Positions 14,405-23,765 are shown, counted from the stretch's first letter. The stretch is DNA of 64,000 bases from Bdellovibrio sp. UBA4095 (GCA_002381805.1 DFXZ01000014.1:241277-305276); one strand, 5' to 3'. Program-made: numbers and translations. The notes: generated by a model from the letters alone, not told the origin.

Positions 14405-17365
14405 TTAGGGAAGGCTCCGAGCGCACCGAAACCCGTGCTGGGGCCCAGTGTGGGTAGGATCGTAATCAAAGTCCACCGTAAATACTCCGGTATCACCTCC
14501 ATTGTTTGAACTACCTCCTCGATACATCGCCTGCCCGCCGACATCGGCGTTATTTAACCAAGCTCTCCCCATCCCACAATAAGAATTATTGTAAGGCTGA
14601 AAGCAGCGCAGGTCTTGGCCACCAACAAGAATAAAACTAAAAATGCTTGAAAGATCGAGAGAGACCACCGGCCAATAGGCTGACAAATATATTCCTTCGG
14701 AAAACTCAGAGCTCGTTATTTCCCACACGTTGCCGGCAAAATCCCAAATAACTTCGCCCGTACTTAAGGTATGAGTTCTTTTGTGAGCAGCCCATGATGT
14801 TCCACAGGCTGTGCCTGCCCCAAAGCACTGCTCGAGTTCATCTGGGATTTCATAAACACCAGATCCTGTAGAGACACCCGTATTCAGACGAAGCCGCTGA
14901 CCTTCGTTGGAAATGGACCAATTCACATCCTGTTTTGCAATATTCAGTGCAGCCACGTTCCATTCGCCACTTGTCGGAAGTCGACCCCCAGAGGCTGCGC
15001 AGGCCGCATCCGCAGTTGCCCTATCAACATAGGTCCATGGCTCCACTAACGCTTGAGAGACCGCGAGACCTCCGACATCTTTCATTTCGAACTTTGCCAA
15101 ACAAAAAGAATCGGTTCTTTGGCTGGTATCGCCGGGGATCAAAACGTAGTTCTCTGGACAAAGTTTTGCAGTTGAGATGTGCCAAGCAGAGGAGCTTTGC
15201 GTGTCAGAATTGCTACCAACGGTAAGAACCATTTTATGAGTTCCCGCAGATCCAACCGTGTAACCGACTGTATAATCTGACCCTTCTTCTAATACGACGG
15301 AATTCTGAGCAGCCTCGACATCACACGGCTGTTTGCACACCTTTGCCCCACCAGACACGGAAAACGGCGTGCCCAAGCCCACACCGACCGCTTTAAATTG
15401 CCTAGTAACCAAACCCGTTGTCGCCGCATTTTCCAAAGGCATCACGAAAATGGGAGCGGGCTTAGCTTTAAAGGAAACAGAAGTCGCAGATGAAGTATTT
15501 CCCAGATTATCAACGGATCGCAGATCCATACGGTAATCCGCTCCCTCAATCATAGAGAAGCCAGACTGATAGACCAGATTTAAGTCAGAATTGGCCTGTA
15601 AGCCAGAAAGAACGAACGAATCTTTTTTCCCCACGTTTAACCAGGGAACAACGACACCTGTACCGATCTTTTCGATGCGCAATTCATAATGGCTGGTTCC
15701 ACTTTGTGTCGCATTTTGAATTTCAGAATCATTTTTTAGAAACAATCGAGGAGTTTGATTAAGATCCCCAATTGCACTGTCAAGCAGACCAGCCAATACT
15801 GGCGCTGCGCCCGGAGTCGTATCTTTAATAATAGAAATGGTCACACAAGAAGAGGCCCTCTCGAAGACATCAAAAAACTGGAAACTATACACATAAACAC
15901 CGCTTGGCACCGGAAGACTCTGCGAGTGAGCAGATGCAATTGTCTGCTTCAACGATCCGTCGCCACAACTTCCAGCGGCATTGACTTCGTAAAACGCCAG
16001 CGAATCATCATCGGCACTTAGCAGAAACTCTAAAGTTGAGCTCGCTGTATAAAACCTGCCTTCATTAGAATAATCAGCCAACGGAACTACTTGCGCATCA
16101 GTGGGAGCAACAGAATCCAGTGTCGCCACTGCAGATATACACGAAGACATTTTTGTTCCAGTAAGATCACGGAACTGAACACCGACTTCCTTGGTGCCAT
16201 CTCCAGCAGAAAAATTCCAATTTTTACTTGCTGCCAAGGGCTCCCAGCTTCCGACCGATGTCGAACACGATCTATCGCTAAAAAAGCGCATTTCAGACGT
16301 GCCAGTCGCCGCAATGGTAAGCTGAATATTTGGCGAAGGTATAAAATCAACTCCATTCAAGTCAATAGCTTCAAACAGACTTAAAGAACCCGTTGGACCA
16401 CCGGATTCTTTTTTAAGACGGAGGCTTACACATGATGACGTGTTCCCTAACCGATCAATAAAGCTTACTGAGACTGAGCTATTTACATCCAATCCAGTAT
16501 CCCAGTTGGCCTCATGCTCTGAATAGGGCTTGTAGCTTCCGCCCTGGCAATCTGCATTATTGGATATCTTCATCTCGCTTAGGAGTGGGTCCGTGGCATT
16601 CAGAGATAAGCTGACCAATTGATCATATATTTCTACCGGGTCCGCCAGGGGCAAGCCTGTAACTAGTAAACTGCTTGCGGATACTGCTGGCCCAGCGCTG
16701 TCAAGCTGGACCTCATTACTGCTGATACAACTGGTTTCATTTCCTAATGCATCTCGAAACTTGGCGTATAGCCTGAGAGACTGATCGTGCTGCAGACTTG
16801 AAGCGAACGAAGCCGATGGCGCCAGCTCTTGCCACAGTCCATCGCCGCAGAGATGGTCTGCACTGATCTTTATCTCAATCGGAAGAGAATCCGCAGCTGT
16901 TGCATTAAAAATAATAATTCCACTACGCACATATTCGACGCCCATCCAAAAGGTGTCCGAAGCAATAGAAATTGTCTCCATCGACGGAGCCAAATTATCT
17001 TTTACGTATCGAATCTTATGACAATTTGTCTCACTACCGTCAGCTTTCTGAGCTTTTAAATAGACCGTCTGAACTCCCAAATCGCTTCCATTCAGCGCAT
17101 ATTGCACTTTTTCATGATAGCTTTGCCAGGATCCTATTGCACAATTTTCATCTGTAGAAAAAAGCACCTGTGACACTGTTTTATCCAGAAATTCAAATTC
17201 GATAGCATCATCTTTGGTGTAATGAACGTCCTGATAGCTGACGGTATTGAGCAGCCGAAGGGAAGAGTCTAAGGTTGGATCATCGTCTCTGGAAGACAGT
17301 TTGATTTGAAACTGACAACCTGCCAGAACTAGTGAAAGCAAAAATAGCAGCATAGAACGTTCCAT
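14405..17365 (-). CDS. Giant lipoprotein with Ig-like repeats and C-terminal FGE-sulfatase domain
   Basis: 986 residues. The signal peptide ends with the lipobox LAGC (C17). About 700 residues follow, made of roughly 100-residue beta-rich repeats, each with paired cysteines and a recurring SCVS or ETNC motif near the end (for example RLGNTSSCVSLRL and DALGNETSCISSN). From about 735 to the end is a sulfatase-modifying-factor fold: GGRLPTSGEWNVAAL, IWDFAGNVWEITSS, MYRGGS and HGFRCARSLP. That fold is also used as a carbohydrate or ligand-binding domain, so enzymatic activity is not implied. AAGGGA is placed for the ATG at 17365. It is likely displayed on the cell surface. The gene is preceded, within eight bases, by a 48-residue lipoprotein gene. 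Confidence 0.85.
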   Translation of the reverse strand: MERSMLLFLLSLVLAGCQFQIKLSSRDDDPTLDSSLRLLNTVSYQDVHYTKDDAIEFEFLDKTVSQVLFSTDENCAIGSWQSYHEKVQYALNGSDLGVQTVYLKAQKADGSETNCHKIRYVKDNLAPSMETISIASDTFWMGVEYVRSGIIIFNATAADSLPIEIKISADHLCGDGLWQELAPSASFASSLQHDQSLRLYAKFRDALGNETSCISSNEVQLDSAGPAVSASSLLVTGLPLADPVEIYDQLVSLSLNATDPLLSEMKISNNADCQGGSYKPYSEHEANWDTGLDVNSSVSVSFIDRLGNTSSCVSLRLKKESGGPTGSLSLFEAIDLNGVDFIPSPNIQLTIAATGTSEMRFFSDRSCSTSVGSWEPLAASKNWNFSAGDGTKEVGVQFRDLTGTKMSSCISAVATLDSVAPTDAQVVPLADYSNEGRFYTASSTLEFLLSADDDSLAFYEVNAAGSCGDGSLKQTIASAHSQSLPVPSGVYVYSFQFFDVFERASSCVTISIIKDTTPGAAPVLAGLLDSAIGDLNQTPRLFLKNDSEIQNATQSGTSHYELRIEKIGTGVVVPWLNVGKKDSFVLSGLQANSDLNLVYQSGFSMIEGADYRMDLRSVDNLGNTSSATSVSFKAKPAPIFVMPLENAATTGLVTRQFKAVGVGLGTPFSVSGGAKVCKQPCDVEAAQNSVVLEEGSDYTVGYTVGSAGTHKMVLTVGSNSDTQSSSAWHISTAKLCPENYVLIPGDTSQRTDSFCLAKFEMKDVGGLAVSQALVEPWTYVDRATADAACAASGGRLPTSGEWNVAALNIAKQDVNWSISNEGQRLRLNTGVSTGSGVYEIPDELEQCFGAGTACGTSWAAHKRTHTLSTGEVIWDFAGNVWEITSSEFSEGIYLSAYWPVVSLDLSSIFSFILVGGQDLRCFQPYNNSYCGMGRAWLNNADVGGQAMYRGGSSNNGGDTGVFTVDFDYDPTHTGPQHGFRCARSLP

Positions 17366-17373
17366 ACGATCCC

Positions 17374-17520
17374 TTATTTTTCGAATTCCATAAGAGTTGC
17401 TGAAATTGCATAGCTAGAGTTCTGATCCCCAGGCCCAACACGATTGGATAAAGTAACCTGAGCAGAGTTACAACCAACTGAGCTGATGCCTATCATGAGA
17501 ATCACTAAAAAAGTACGCAC
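17374..17520 (-). CDS. Small 48-residue lipoprotein
   Basis: It starts at a GTG at 17520-17518 behind a strong GGAGGATC site and stops at 17376-17374. The product, MRTFLVILMIGISSVGC followed by NSAQVTLSNRV and a tail ending ATLMEFEK, has a clean lipobox SVGC (C17). The mature part is only 32 residues. Its stop codon merges with the ribosome binding site of the giant lipoprotein gene, so they form an operon. No known family. Confidence 0.75.
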   Translation of the reverse strand: MRTFLVILMIGISSVGCNSAQVTLSNRVGPGDQNSSYAISATLMEFEK

Positions 17521-17581
17521 CGATCCTCCGTAGTAGCACTTTCTACTTCGGCATAAACTTAGGACGGCACAAGAGTGGACA

Positions 17582-17653
17582 ATGAAAAAACAGCTACTAC
17601 GAGATATGCTCAGAAAGCTATCTTACCAAAGGATGAATCAAATCAAAAACTGA
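17582..17653 (+). CDS. Possible 23-residue basic peptide
   Basis: An ATG at 17582 begins a short amphipathic, lysine/arginine-rich peptide (MKKQLLRDMLRKLSYQ and six more). It is followed 25 bases later by a perfect 12-bp inverted repeat. A weak GAGTGG precedes it. Only the hairpin and the composition support it, so I keep it as a low-confidence call. Confidence 0.2.
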   Translation: MKKQLLRDMLRKLSYQRMNQIKN

Positions 17654-17678
17654 GTGTTACTTGCTTAGCAGGTAAGAT

Positions 17679-17713
17679 TATTTAGTGGTCTCAGAACAGT
17701 CGACCACTAAATA
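17679..17713. terminator. Perfect 12-bp inverted repeat between convergent units
   Basis: TATTTAGTGGTC and GACCACTAAATA enclose an 11-base loop. It lies just past the stop of the minus-strand gene at 17731-18237. The lack of a T-run leaves termination versus another role open. Confidence 0.55.
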
Positions 17714-17730
17714 CAAAGAAACTTTAAACT

Positions 17731-18237
17731 CTATTTTAAAATATAAGCGCCCCAACTGACAATACCGGCATTAAACTCCACTCCATTGCTGGCTTGAACT
17801 TCCTTCTGAGCAGTTACAAATATCTCGGAGACAGAAGCATCAGAAAGTAGAACGTCATTCAATCTGATGACCGCGCGTCCGCTATGCCAGAAATTCTTAA
17901 GTTCAATTGTCACAGGCTCAGTGCCCGGAGAAACCACCACAGCCTTGAAATTATAGAAATGCTCTGTGATTTCAATGCCATCTTCGTTGAATGACTTGCG
18001 AACGCGAGGCTGAATATCATCAACCATTCTTGAACCGATGCAAACTTTCGCTTGGATCACAATCTGATCACCCTCCAGTGTTATACTCATCAGCTTATTT
18101 TGGCCTCGCGAAAGCTCAGATGAACAAGTAGCCACATAACCATCCAAGGCTTTTTTCAAAGTGGGTTCCGCCTGAGTTGCGATAGGCGATAAGAAATTAA
18201 TTGCTAAAAGAAGCACTGAGCAGATTGAGTATTTCAT
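17731..18237 (-). CDS. Secreted protein of unknown function
   Basis: 168 residues with a Sec signal peptide (MKYSICSVLLLAINFLSPIA, cleavage after TQA). The mature part is beta-rich with two cysteines (ATCSSEL and AKVCIGS) that may form a disulfide. It has no lipobox, membrane segment or recognisable catalytic motif. It stands alone between hairpins at both ends, so it is probably a single-gene unit. Not recognised. Confidence 0.75.
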   Translation of the reverse strand: MKYSICSVLLLAINFLSPIATQAEPTLKKALDGYVATCSSELSRGQNKLMSITLEGDQIVIQAKVCIGSRMVDDIQPRVRKSFNEDGIEITEHFYNFKAVVVSPGTEPVTIELKNFWHSGRAVIRLNDVLLSDASVSEIFVTAQKEVQASNGVEFNAGIVSWGAYILK

Positions 18238-18369
18238 AGTTTCTTTCCTAGATAGAGAATGGTTTGACCATACTTATACCTCGGAAATCATAAGCCTTAA
18301 AGAGGGCTGAAGTTTTTCCAAAAAACAAGAGCAACAGAAGGTTCAAAGGTGTATTTCACTTAAGATGGC

Positions 18370-18388
18370 CGTTCCCTTGAGTGGAACG
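18370..18388 (-). terminator. Weak hairpin after the PepSY gene
   Basis: CGTTCC and GGAACG enclose CTTGAGT, 20 bases past the PepSY stop. The outer bases GGC/GACC add little. There is no T-run, so support is modest. Confidence 0.35.
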
Positions 18389-18407
18389 ACCTCATACAAT
18401 CAAGCAA

Positions 18408-18866
18408 CTAAAGAATATCCCGACGGTCTTTCACAAGAGAGCCGTCTTTGGCACTGACCTGGTACTCCATGTCCTTGCCATTCTCTAGGCCCTCGAACTC
18501 ATAGACCCAACCGTTCGTGAAGGACTTCTTGTAAGACCAGTCTCCAGCCGCTGTCTTTCCGGACTTTTTCAAAGACTCAATGGCTTCGGCCAAGGATATC
18601 ATTCCATTTCCCGGAACGAAAGCATCGCCGACTGCTGCGGCATCACCAGAGGCTTCATCTACCGAACCGTCGCGATTGAACTCGACTTCCACGATAGTAT
18701 TCTTGGGAGTCATTACTTCGTATTCGTCCCCATCCTTCTTTACTACTTTCGATTCAGGAACAAGCTTTGTTAAGCTTTCCTTCATTTGCGCTTCAGAAAC
18801 TTTTTTTGCATAGGCTGGCAAAGAGAATCCTATTGCGGCCGTTGTTAAAAAAACCAATAAACGCAT
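18408..18866 (-). CDS. Periplasmic PepSY-like protein
   Basis: 152 residues, with a signal peptide (LLVFLTTAAIGFSLPAYA) and a strong AAGGAGG site. Two PepSY/BLIP-type halves can be seen: residues 25-75 (MKESLTKLVPESKVVKKDGD, EVEFNRDGSVDEASG) and 90-150 (ISLAEAIESLKKSG, WVYEFEGLENGKDMEYQVSA, DGSLV). PepSY domains are small periplasmic folds often linked to protease inhibition or local control of envelope proteins. No protease gene is adjacent. Confidence 0.8.
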   Translation of the reverse strand: MRLLVFLTTAAIGFSLPAYAKKVSEAQMKESLTKLVPESKVVKKDGDEYEVMTPKNTIVEVEFNRDGSVDEASGDAAAVGDAFVPGNGMISLAEAIESLKKSGKTAAGDWSYKKSFTNGWVYEFEGLENGKDMEYQVSAKDGSLVKDRRDIL

Positions 18867-19069
18867 CTTTTCCTCCTTGTTATAAAGCTAAAACCCACAA
18901 CGTTTGATAAAGTTCGCACCGTCAGAATAGTCCAAAGATTAGAAAATGAAATCCAGCGCACTCTTGAATTGTCGCGATACATGGCAACCGACCTTAACCA
19001 TGTGAACAACCAATTAGTCTCTTTTCAAGTTCCACCATAAGATAAAACTCATTTTTAAGGAGGTCGCCC

Positions 19070-19225
19070 GTGAAAAAATCCAGCTCATCCAAGGCTGATC
19101 GCTCTAACGGCTCGGAACAGACAAAATCAGGAGTTAAATCATCGGAAACATCTTCAAATGTGAAAACTGGAAATGTCGAGCAAGAACAAAAGATGAAACG
19201 AACAGATGCTTCCTGGAAAAAATAA
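19070..19225 (+). CDS. Small disordered Ser/Lys-rich protein
   Basis: 51 residues from a GTG at 19070 that has a very strong AAGGAGG site eight bases before. The product is hydrophilic (Ser, Lys, Glu, Thr) and ends in a short aromatic tail TDASWKK. There is no membrane segment or cysteine, so it should be an intrinsically disordered cytoplasmic protein. The strength of the ribosome binding site and the clean frame argue for real translation. It may act as a small stress or nucleic-acid-binding protein, but this is a guess. Confidence 0.65.
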   Translation: MKKSSSSKADRSNGSEQTKSGVKSSETSSNVKTGNVEQEQKMKRTDASWKK

Positions 19226-19334
19226 AAGAAGTCTTTTTCCGCACGATCGATCGAATATGCTGATGCAACAACAAGTGGCGTTGAACCTCACTGCAAAACT
19301 GATAGGACATTTCAATAACTCATAAGGAGATTTT

Positions 19335-20315
19335 ATGTTTGGAAAACTTTCTGTATTTATTGCAACCTTACTTACCTCGCTAGTGGCATGGGGAAGCCAA
19401 GCCTATCTTGGTCATTCCTATGAAGTTCACAGCGTCAGCTTCTCAAATGATGGCCGCTATTTAGCTTCTGGCTCTGGCGACAGATCCGTATTTGTTTGGG
19501 ATTTACAGAGTCATGATCCCGTCTTCGTCATCGAAGATCATAAAAGAACCGTCTATGCAGTCGCATTTTCAAAGGTCAATCCTAACATTCTCGCGACCAG
19601 CTCAAGCGATGGCGAGCTTGCAATCTGGGACATCTCGCTCAAAACCAAAGTGCATACCTTGGCAAAAGGAGATGTCACCGGAAATGGAATCCTATCGATG
19701 GACTTTTCCCCTAAAAACAACAACCTCGTTGTCGGACTCATGGGCGGCGAAATTGAGATTTGGGACGTAGACTCCGCTCAAGTCATCGCACGCACGAAAG
19801 CGCACCACGTAGGTGGATTTGCTCTCTCTGTAAAATACTCTCCAGAAGGAAAGTTCATTTATTCAACTGGCGGGGCCGATGGAGTCGTAAATAAATACCG
19901 ATCAGCGGATGGTTCCATCGAACGAGTTTTTCAAGATCCTGACTCAAGTGCGCCTATTTGGGATATCGCTATCAAAAGAAATGGTGATGGTTTTTTCACC
20001 GTCAATTCACTTGGGGAACTGATCGCCTGGGACGAAAATTCGGAGACACCAGAACGTCGGTATAAAATTCATGACTATCTAGCCCAGTCCATAGAACTTT
20101 CTAAAGATGAGAGTCGCCTCTTTGTGGGTGTCGATGCGTTTAATAGCGAAGAGGGGAACAATATTAAGATTATTGACCCTGCCAATGGAAATGTGACAGC
20201 AGAAATTCCCGCCCACAAGAACCGTATTCGCGGGATGGATCTATCACCGGATGGGTCCAAGCTAGCCACAGGGAGTTGGGACTTTTCCGTCAAAATCTGG
20301 GACCTTTCCCTGTAG
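19335..20315 (+). CDS. Secreted WD40-repeat protein
   Basis: 326 residues; AAGGAGA precedes the ATG. A signal peptide (FIATLLTSLVAWGS) is followed by a seven-bladed beta-propeller. WD repeats are marked by GHSYEVHSVSFSNDGRYLAS, VFVWDL, ELAIWDIS, EIWDVD, IWDIAI, IAWDEN and the last VKIWDLSL. The propeller would act in the periplasm as a binding scaffold, perhaps for envelope complexes. The next gene is on the same strand, but 142 bases and a start-site hairpin lie between them. Confidence 0.88.
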   Translation: MFGKLSVFIATLLTSLVAWGSQAYLGHSYEVHSVSFSNDGRYLASGSGDRSVFVWDLQSHDPVFVIEDHKRTVYAVAFSKVNPNILATSSSDGELAIWDISLKTKVHTLAKGDVTGNGILSMDFSPKNNNLVVGLMGGEIEIWDVDSAQVIARTKAHHVGGFALSVKYSPEGKFIYSTGGADGVVNKYRSADGSIERVFQDPDSSAPIWDIAIKRNGDGFFTVNSLGELIAWDENSETPERRYKIHDYLAQSIELSKDESRLFVGVDAFNSEEGNNIKIIDPANGNVTAEIPAHKNRIRGMDLSPDGSKLATGSWDFSVKIWDLSL

Positions 20316-20428
20316 GTACACCACCGCAAGGGTGGAAGTCGAAACATAATCGATTGCTATAGAACCGACCAATAACCTGATTTATTACATCCGCCCAAAA
20401 AGGCAGTAAAGATTTGGTTAAAAAACGA

Positions 20429-20458
20429 CGACATACTTCTCAATCGAGAGGTATGTCG
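20429..20458 (+). promoter_or_regulatory. Hairpin masking the chemoreceptor ribosome binding site
   Basis: CGACATAC-T-TCTC pairs with GAGA-G-GTATGTCG over 13 bp (one T-G wobble) around a four-base AATC loop. The Shine-Dalgarno sequence GAGAGG (20446-20451) and the first base of the GTG start (20458) both lie in the stem. Translation would need this stem to open, as in RNA thermometers or anti-RBS switches. Confidence 0.7.
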
Positions 20459-22617
20459 TGAAAAGCCTTAGCATTGGTCTGCGTTTTGTTTTAGCTATAG
20501 CCGTTTTCAGTTTTCCAATCATCGTACTCATGTTCTACATGTGGAGAGTAAATCAAGACGTACTTGATTTTACTATCCTAGAAGTTAAAGGCGCCGAATA
20601 CCTTATAGCGGGTGCCAATATCAAAGAATCCACTTACACCACTCATTTCAAAGCCTATTCGAACAATCCCCCTTCCCATGATGATTGGGTAGCTTTGAAA
20701 AACGAATGGCAAAGCTATTTGGATAAACTTAAGAGCGTTCCCTTTAACAAAACTGAAACTCAGAAACTGATAGACACTTATCTTGACAGCAGTTTAGCTG
20801 AAAAACGCGACGGTCTACTTTTCGCTAAGACCGTTAAGGATCTCGGTCAGATTCGTAGCGCAATAGCAGACAGTCACAACATCATGTTAGATCCAGACAG
20901 TGATTCCTACTATACAATGGATCTACTTACTCTGTGGTTGCCACAACTCCACGAAATTCAAGCAGAGCTATTTTATCTATCGAACACAGCAGCTCCCGAG
21001 GTGTCGTCTGATACCAAGCTAGAAAAAATGAGGGCTCTCCATCCATTGTTCGCTGAAGCTATCAGAAAAACTTCAGCAAATCTTGAGAAAATAAAGCAGT
21101 TCGATTCCGCATACTATGGTGAGTCTGCCTCCTTTAATCAAAATTTACAAAAATACACCGAGCTCGTTCAAGATCAGTTAAATCTTTTAAGTCCATACCT
21201 GGTGGGATCGAAAGAAATCTTTACGGACGACAGCCAATTCAAAAAGGATCTCAGAACAGCCTTTGCGAAAAATAGCGAACTGATAATGGGGCTTCAAAAA
21301 GAATTTAAGTATTTCGTAGAAAATAGATATAAAAACCTCAAATACAACATGTACACAAAACTTGGCTTTGCCTTTGGCTCGCTCCTGCTTGCTATCTTGA
21401 TTGCGGCATACCTAGGTAGAACAATTTCTCAAACTATCAAAACCTTCAACGGCGCAGTTAAAAATCTCAATGAAGAATCGCAACAGGCCCTCTCAATTGG
21501 TGAGGTCCTTATCAAAGCATCAAAAAAAGTTTCGGAATCCTCTAGCGAACAAGCCGCGGCCATAGAAGAAACCAGTGCGAGTCTTGAGGAACTCTCTTCC
21601 ATGGTTAAGAACAATGCCGAGAGCTCCAAGCAAGCTCAAGAAGCCGCACAGCAAGCCCGAGTGCAAACTCAAGGATGCTATACAGAAATGCAAACCTTGA
21701 TCAGCCAGATGAGTGAAATTTCGGCGAGTTCAAAAAAAGTCGAAGAAATTATGTTGATTATCGACGACATCGCTTTCCAAACAAACCTTTTAGCCCTCAA
21801 TGCCTCTGTGGAGGCGGCTCGTGCTGGAGAGCATGGGAAAGGCTTCGCCGTCGTGGCAGATGCCGTGAGATCTCTAGCCCAAAAAAGTGCAGCATCCGCG
21901 AAAGAAATCTCCGTATTAATCAAAACATCTCTTGAGCAAATCGCAAATGGTCGAAGCAGCGCTGATCGCACTGGTGACTCAATGACTGAGATTTTAAGTT
22001 CGATCGAGAAGGTCAGTACGTTGAACACTGAAATTGCTCAGGCCAGCCAGGAACAATCTGCAGGGATCACCCAGATTTCCCAAGCCATCAGTGACCTTGA
22101 ACGAACAACCATGGAAAATAGCGGTGTGGCCTCTCAAGCCTCAGAGTATTCGCAGAAGTCACTTGAGCAAGCAGAAGGACTTATGCGAGTCGTTAACGTC
22201 CTGGAGTCAGAGTTACTTGGTCAACGCAAAATTCAAACACAAGATTCCGGCACTTCAAACCTCATGAATTTTGACGAAGCCATTCAAGCACATCTTAAGT
22301 GGAAAGTTCGTCTAAAGAATTTCGTCAATGGCGTGGGCAACGAAGAGCTGCGAAGCGATCATGTCTGCAAGGATAATAACTGCGCCTTAGGAAAATGGAT
22401 TTACGGTCCCGGCACCTCGCACAGCGCTCTGAATGCTTATCAACTGCTCAAAAAGGAACACGCGGCTTTCCACCAAGCCGCCGGAGAAGTCGTCCGATCT
22501 GTGGAGCAAGGAAATGAGCCCAAGGCGAAAAAGCTCCTTTCAGACGGCTCGGAGTTCGACACAAGAACCCGAGCTACGATAGAAGCAATTCACCAACTCC
22601 AAAACGAAGTGAGCTAA
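20458..22617 (+). CDS. Methyl-accepting chemotaxis protein with CZB domain
   Basis: 719 residues from the GTG at 20458. Helix 1 is at about 8-28 and helix 2 at about 302-322, so about 270 residues of sensor are periplasmic. They contain no known fold I can name. The signalling hairpin is intact (SSEQAAAIEETSASLEELSS, and VEAARAGEHGKGFAVVADAV at about 444-463). Near residues 605-680 a chemoreceptor zinc-binding domain follows: HLKWKVRLKNFV, then CALGKWIYGPG, then HAAFHQAAGE. CZB domains sense zinc or hypochlorous acid through a Zn-Cys center in the cytoplasm. The start is hidden in a hairpin (20429-20458), so translation may be regulated. Confidence 0.9.
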   Translation: MKSLSIGLRFVLAIAVFSFPIIVLMFYMWRVNQDVLDFTILEVKGAEYLIAGANIKESTYTTHFKAYSNNPPSHDDWVALKNEWQSYLDKLKSVPFNKTETQKLIDTYLDSSLAEKRDGLLFAKTVKDLGQIRSAIADSHNIMLDPDSDSYYTMDLLTLWLPQLHEIQAELFYLSNTAAPEVSSDTKLEKMRALHPLFAEAIRKTSANLEKIKQFDSAYYGESASFNQNLQKYTELVQDQLNLLSPYLVGSKEIFTDDSQFKKDLRTAFAKNSELIMGLQKEFKYFVENRYKNLKYNMYTKLGFAFGSLLLAILIAAYLGRTISQTIKTFNGAVKNLNEESQQALSIGEVLIKASKKVSESSSEQAAAIEETSASLEELSSMVKNNAESSKQAQEAAQQARVQTQGCYTEMQTLISQMSEISASSKKVEEIMLIIDDIAFQTNLLALNASVEAARAGEHGKGFAVVADAVRSLAQKSAASAKEISVLIKTSLEQIANGRSSADRTGDSMTEILSSIEKVSTLNTEIAQASQEQSAGITQISQAISDLERTTMENSGVASQASEYSQKSLEQAEGLMRVVNVLESELLGQRKIQTQDSGTSNLMNFDEAIQAHLKWKVRLKNFVNGVGNEELRSDHVCKDNNCALGKWIYGPGTSHSALNAYQLLKKEHAAFHQAAGEVVRSVEQGNEPKAKKLLSDGSEFDTRTRATIEAIHQLQNEVS

Positions 22618-22618
22618 A

Positions 22619-23764
22619 CTAGCAAGTCAGTCCGTTGCCACTGTCGGTGCAGCTTTGGCCTTCTTCGAATTGCGAGTTTACTTCCACTGCGCTTGGCAAG
22701 GTCGGGGTTGCCGAGCAGATTACTTTTGGTATCAGCTGAATACCCTGTCTCATTTTAATTTCACTTTGATAACCCACCGAGTGGGCCAATTCGACTCCCG
22801 TGGGTGAGATAAGGCTTATGGTCGGAACGGCACGTACATTGAACTGCTGGGCAATAGCCCTATTCTCTGGATAATCGACATTGATTCGCACGACTTCAAA
22901 GTCGTTCGAATTACATTCCTTTTCTATATTCGGCATGTAAGTTTCCATAGCACGACAAACCGGGCAGGAATCTGAATGAAAGAATAAAAGCTTGTGAGCC
23001 CCTAGGTTTTTGTCATTTAGATGAGTTTGTGTTCCCTGACTTGTCTTAAAACTCAACTCCTGAGAAGACTTTTCGTCCACGAAAATTGAGGGGATATGAC
23101 TTTGGGTCAGAATATAGAAACCAAAAACGATCAGCCCATAACCCGTTGCCTCTTCGATCTTTGGCAAATACTTTCGCAGACTTTTAAGTCTTGCCGAAAC
23201 GAACTCCCCACCAAATGCTAGAGCAATAAATGGGAAAACAACGCCAAGTCCAAAGCTTAACATTAAAACCGAGCTCTGAAGCAAAGAGCGGTTTTCCGTG
23301 GCGACATAGGCAAGGACGCCTCCAAGGATGGGTCCCACGCAAGGAGTCCAAGCCAATCCAAAGGTGGCTCCAAAGATGAACCCATGAACCGACTTAGGAA
23401 AGTATTTTTCAAACGCAGGCAAATAGGCAGAGCGGGTCATCCACGATGACAATTTGTTTTCACTCTTAAACAAAATCCCGGCCATTTTTAATCCATAAAG
23501 CAAAACTATGATTCCCGAAGCCACCAAAAGGTAAGATGTGGCCCCCCCAAGAAAGTCCGTCACAAAAGGTAGACTCAGTCCCATAAGAGTAAACGTCATC
23601 AAAAAGCCCAGAGAGAACAGCAGAGTCGCCCGAATACGAGAAAAGCGAGATTCAGAATCAGCCATCATATAGTTCGCCGCAATGACGGGAACCATAGGCA
23701 AAACACATGGTGAGATAAAGGTCAAAAGCCCGGCACCAAAAGTGCCCAATATACCTAATTCCAA
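22619..23764 (-). CDS. CcdA-like thiol-disulfide membrane protein fused to thioredoxin
   Basis: 381 residues from a TTG start at 23764, with GGAGG set eight bases upstream inside the end of the previous gene. Residues 1-225 are a CcdA/DsbD-beta type membrane domain with six or so helices and the two transport cysteines in SPCVLPM and TPCVGP. Residues 240-350 are a thioredoxin fold with the active site CPVC (FHSDSCPVCRAM) and RINVDYPENRAIAQQFNVRA. It would carry electrons from the cytoplasm to a periplasmic thioredoxin domain, like a short DsbD. It is read from the same transcript as the ArsR-rhodanese regulator upstream, which points to sulfur or persulfide stress. The C-terminus has an extra CTDSGNGLTC pair. 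Confidence 0.85.
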   Translation of the reverse strand: MELGILGTFGAGLLTFISPCVLPMVPVIAANYMMADSESRFSRIRATLLFSLGFLMTFTLMGLSLPFVTDFLGGATSYLLVASGIIVLLYGLKMAGILFKSENKLSSWMTRSAYLPAFEKYFPKSVHGFIFGATFGLAWTPCVGPILGGVLAYVATENRSLLQSSVLMLSFGLGVVFPFIALAFGGEFVSARLKSLRKYLPKIEEATGYGLIVFGFYILTQSHIPSIFVDEKSSQELSFKTSQGTQTHLNDKNLGAHKLLFFHSDSCPVCRAMETYMPNIEKECNSNDFEVVRINVDYPENRAIAQQFNVRAVPTISLISPTGVELAHSVGYQSEIKMRQGIQLIPKVICSATPTLPSAVEVNSQFEEGQSCTDSGNGLTC

Positions 23765-23765
23765 A

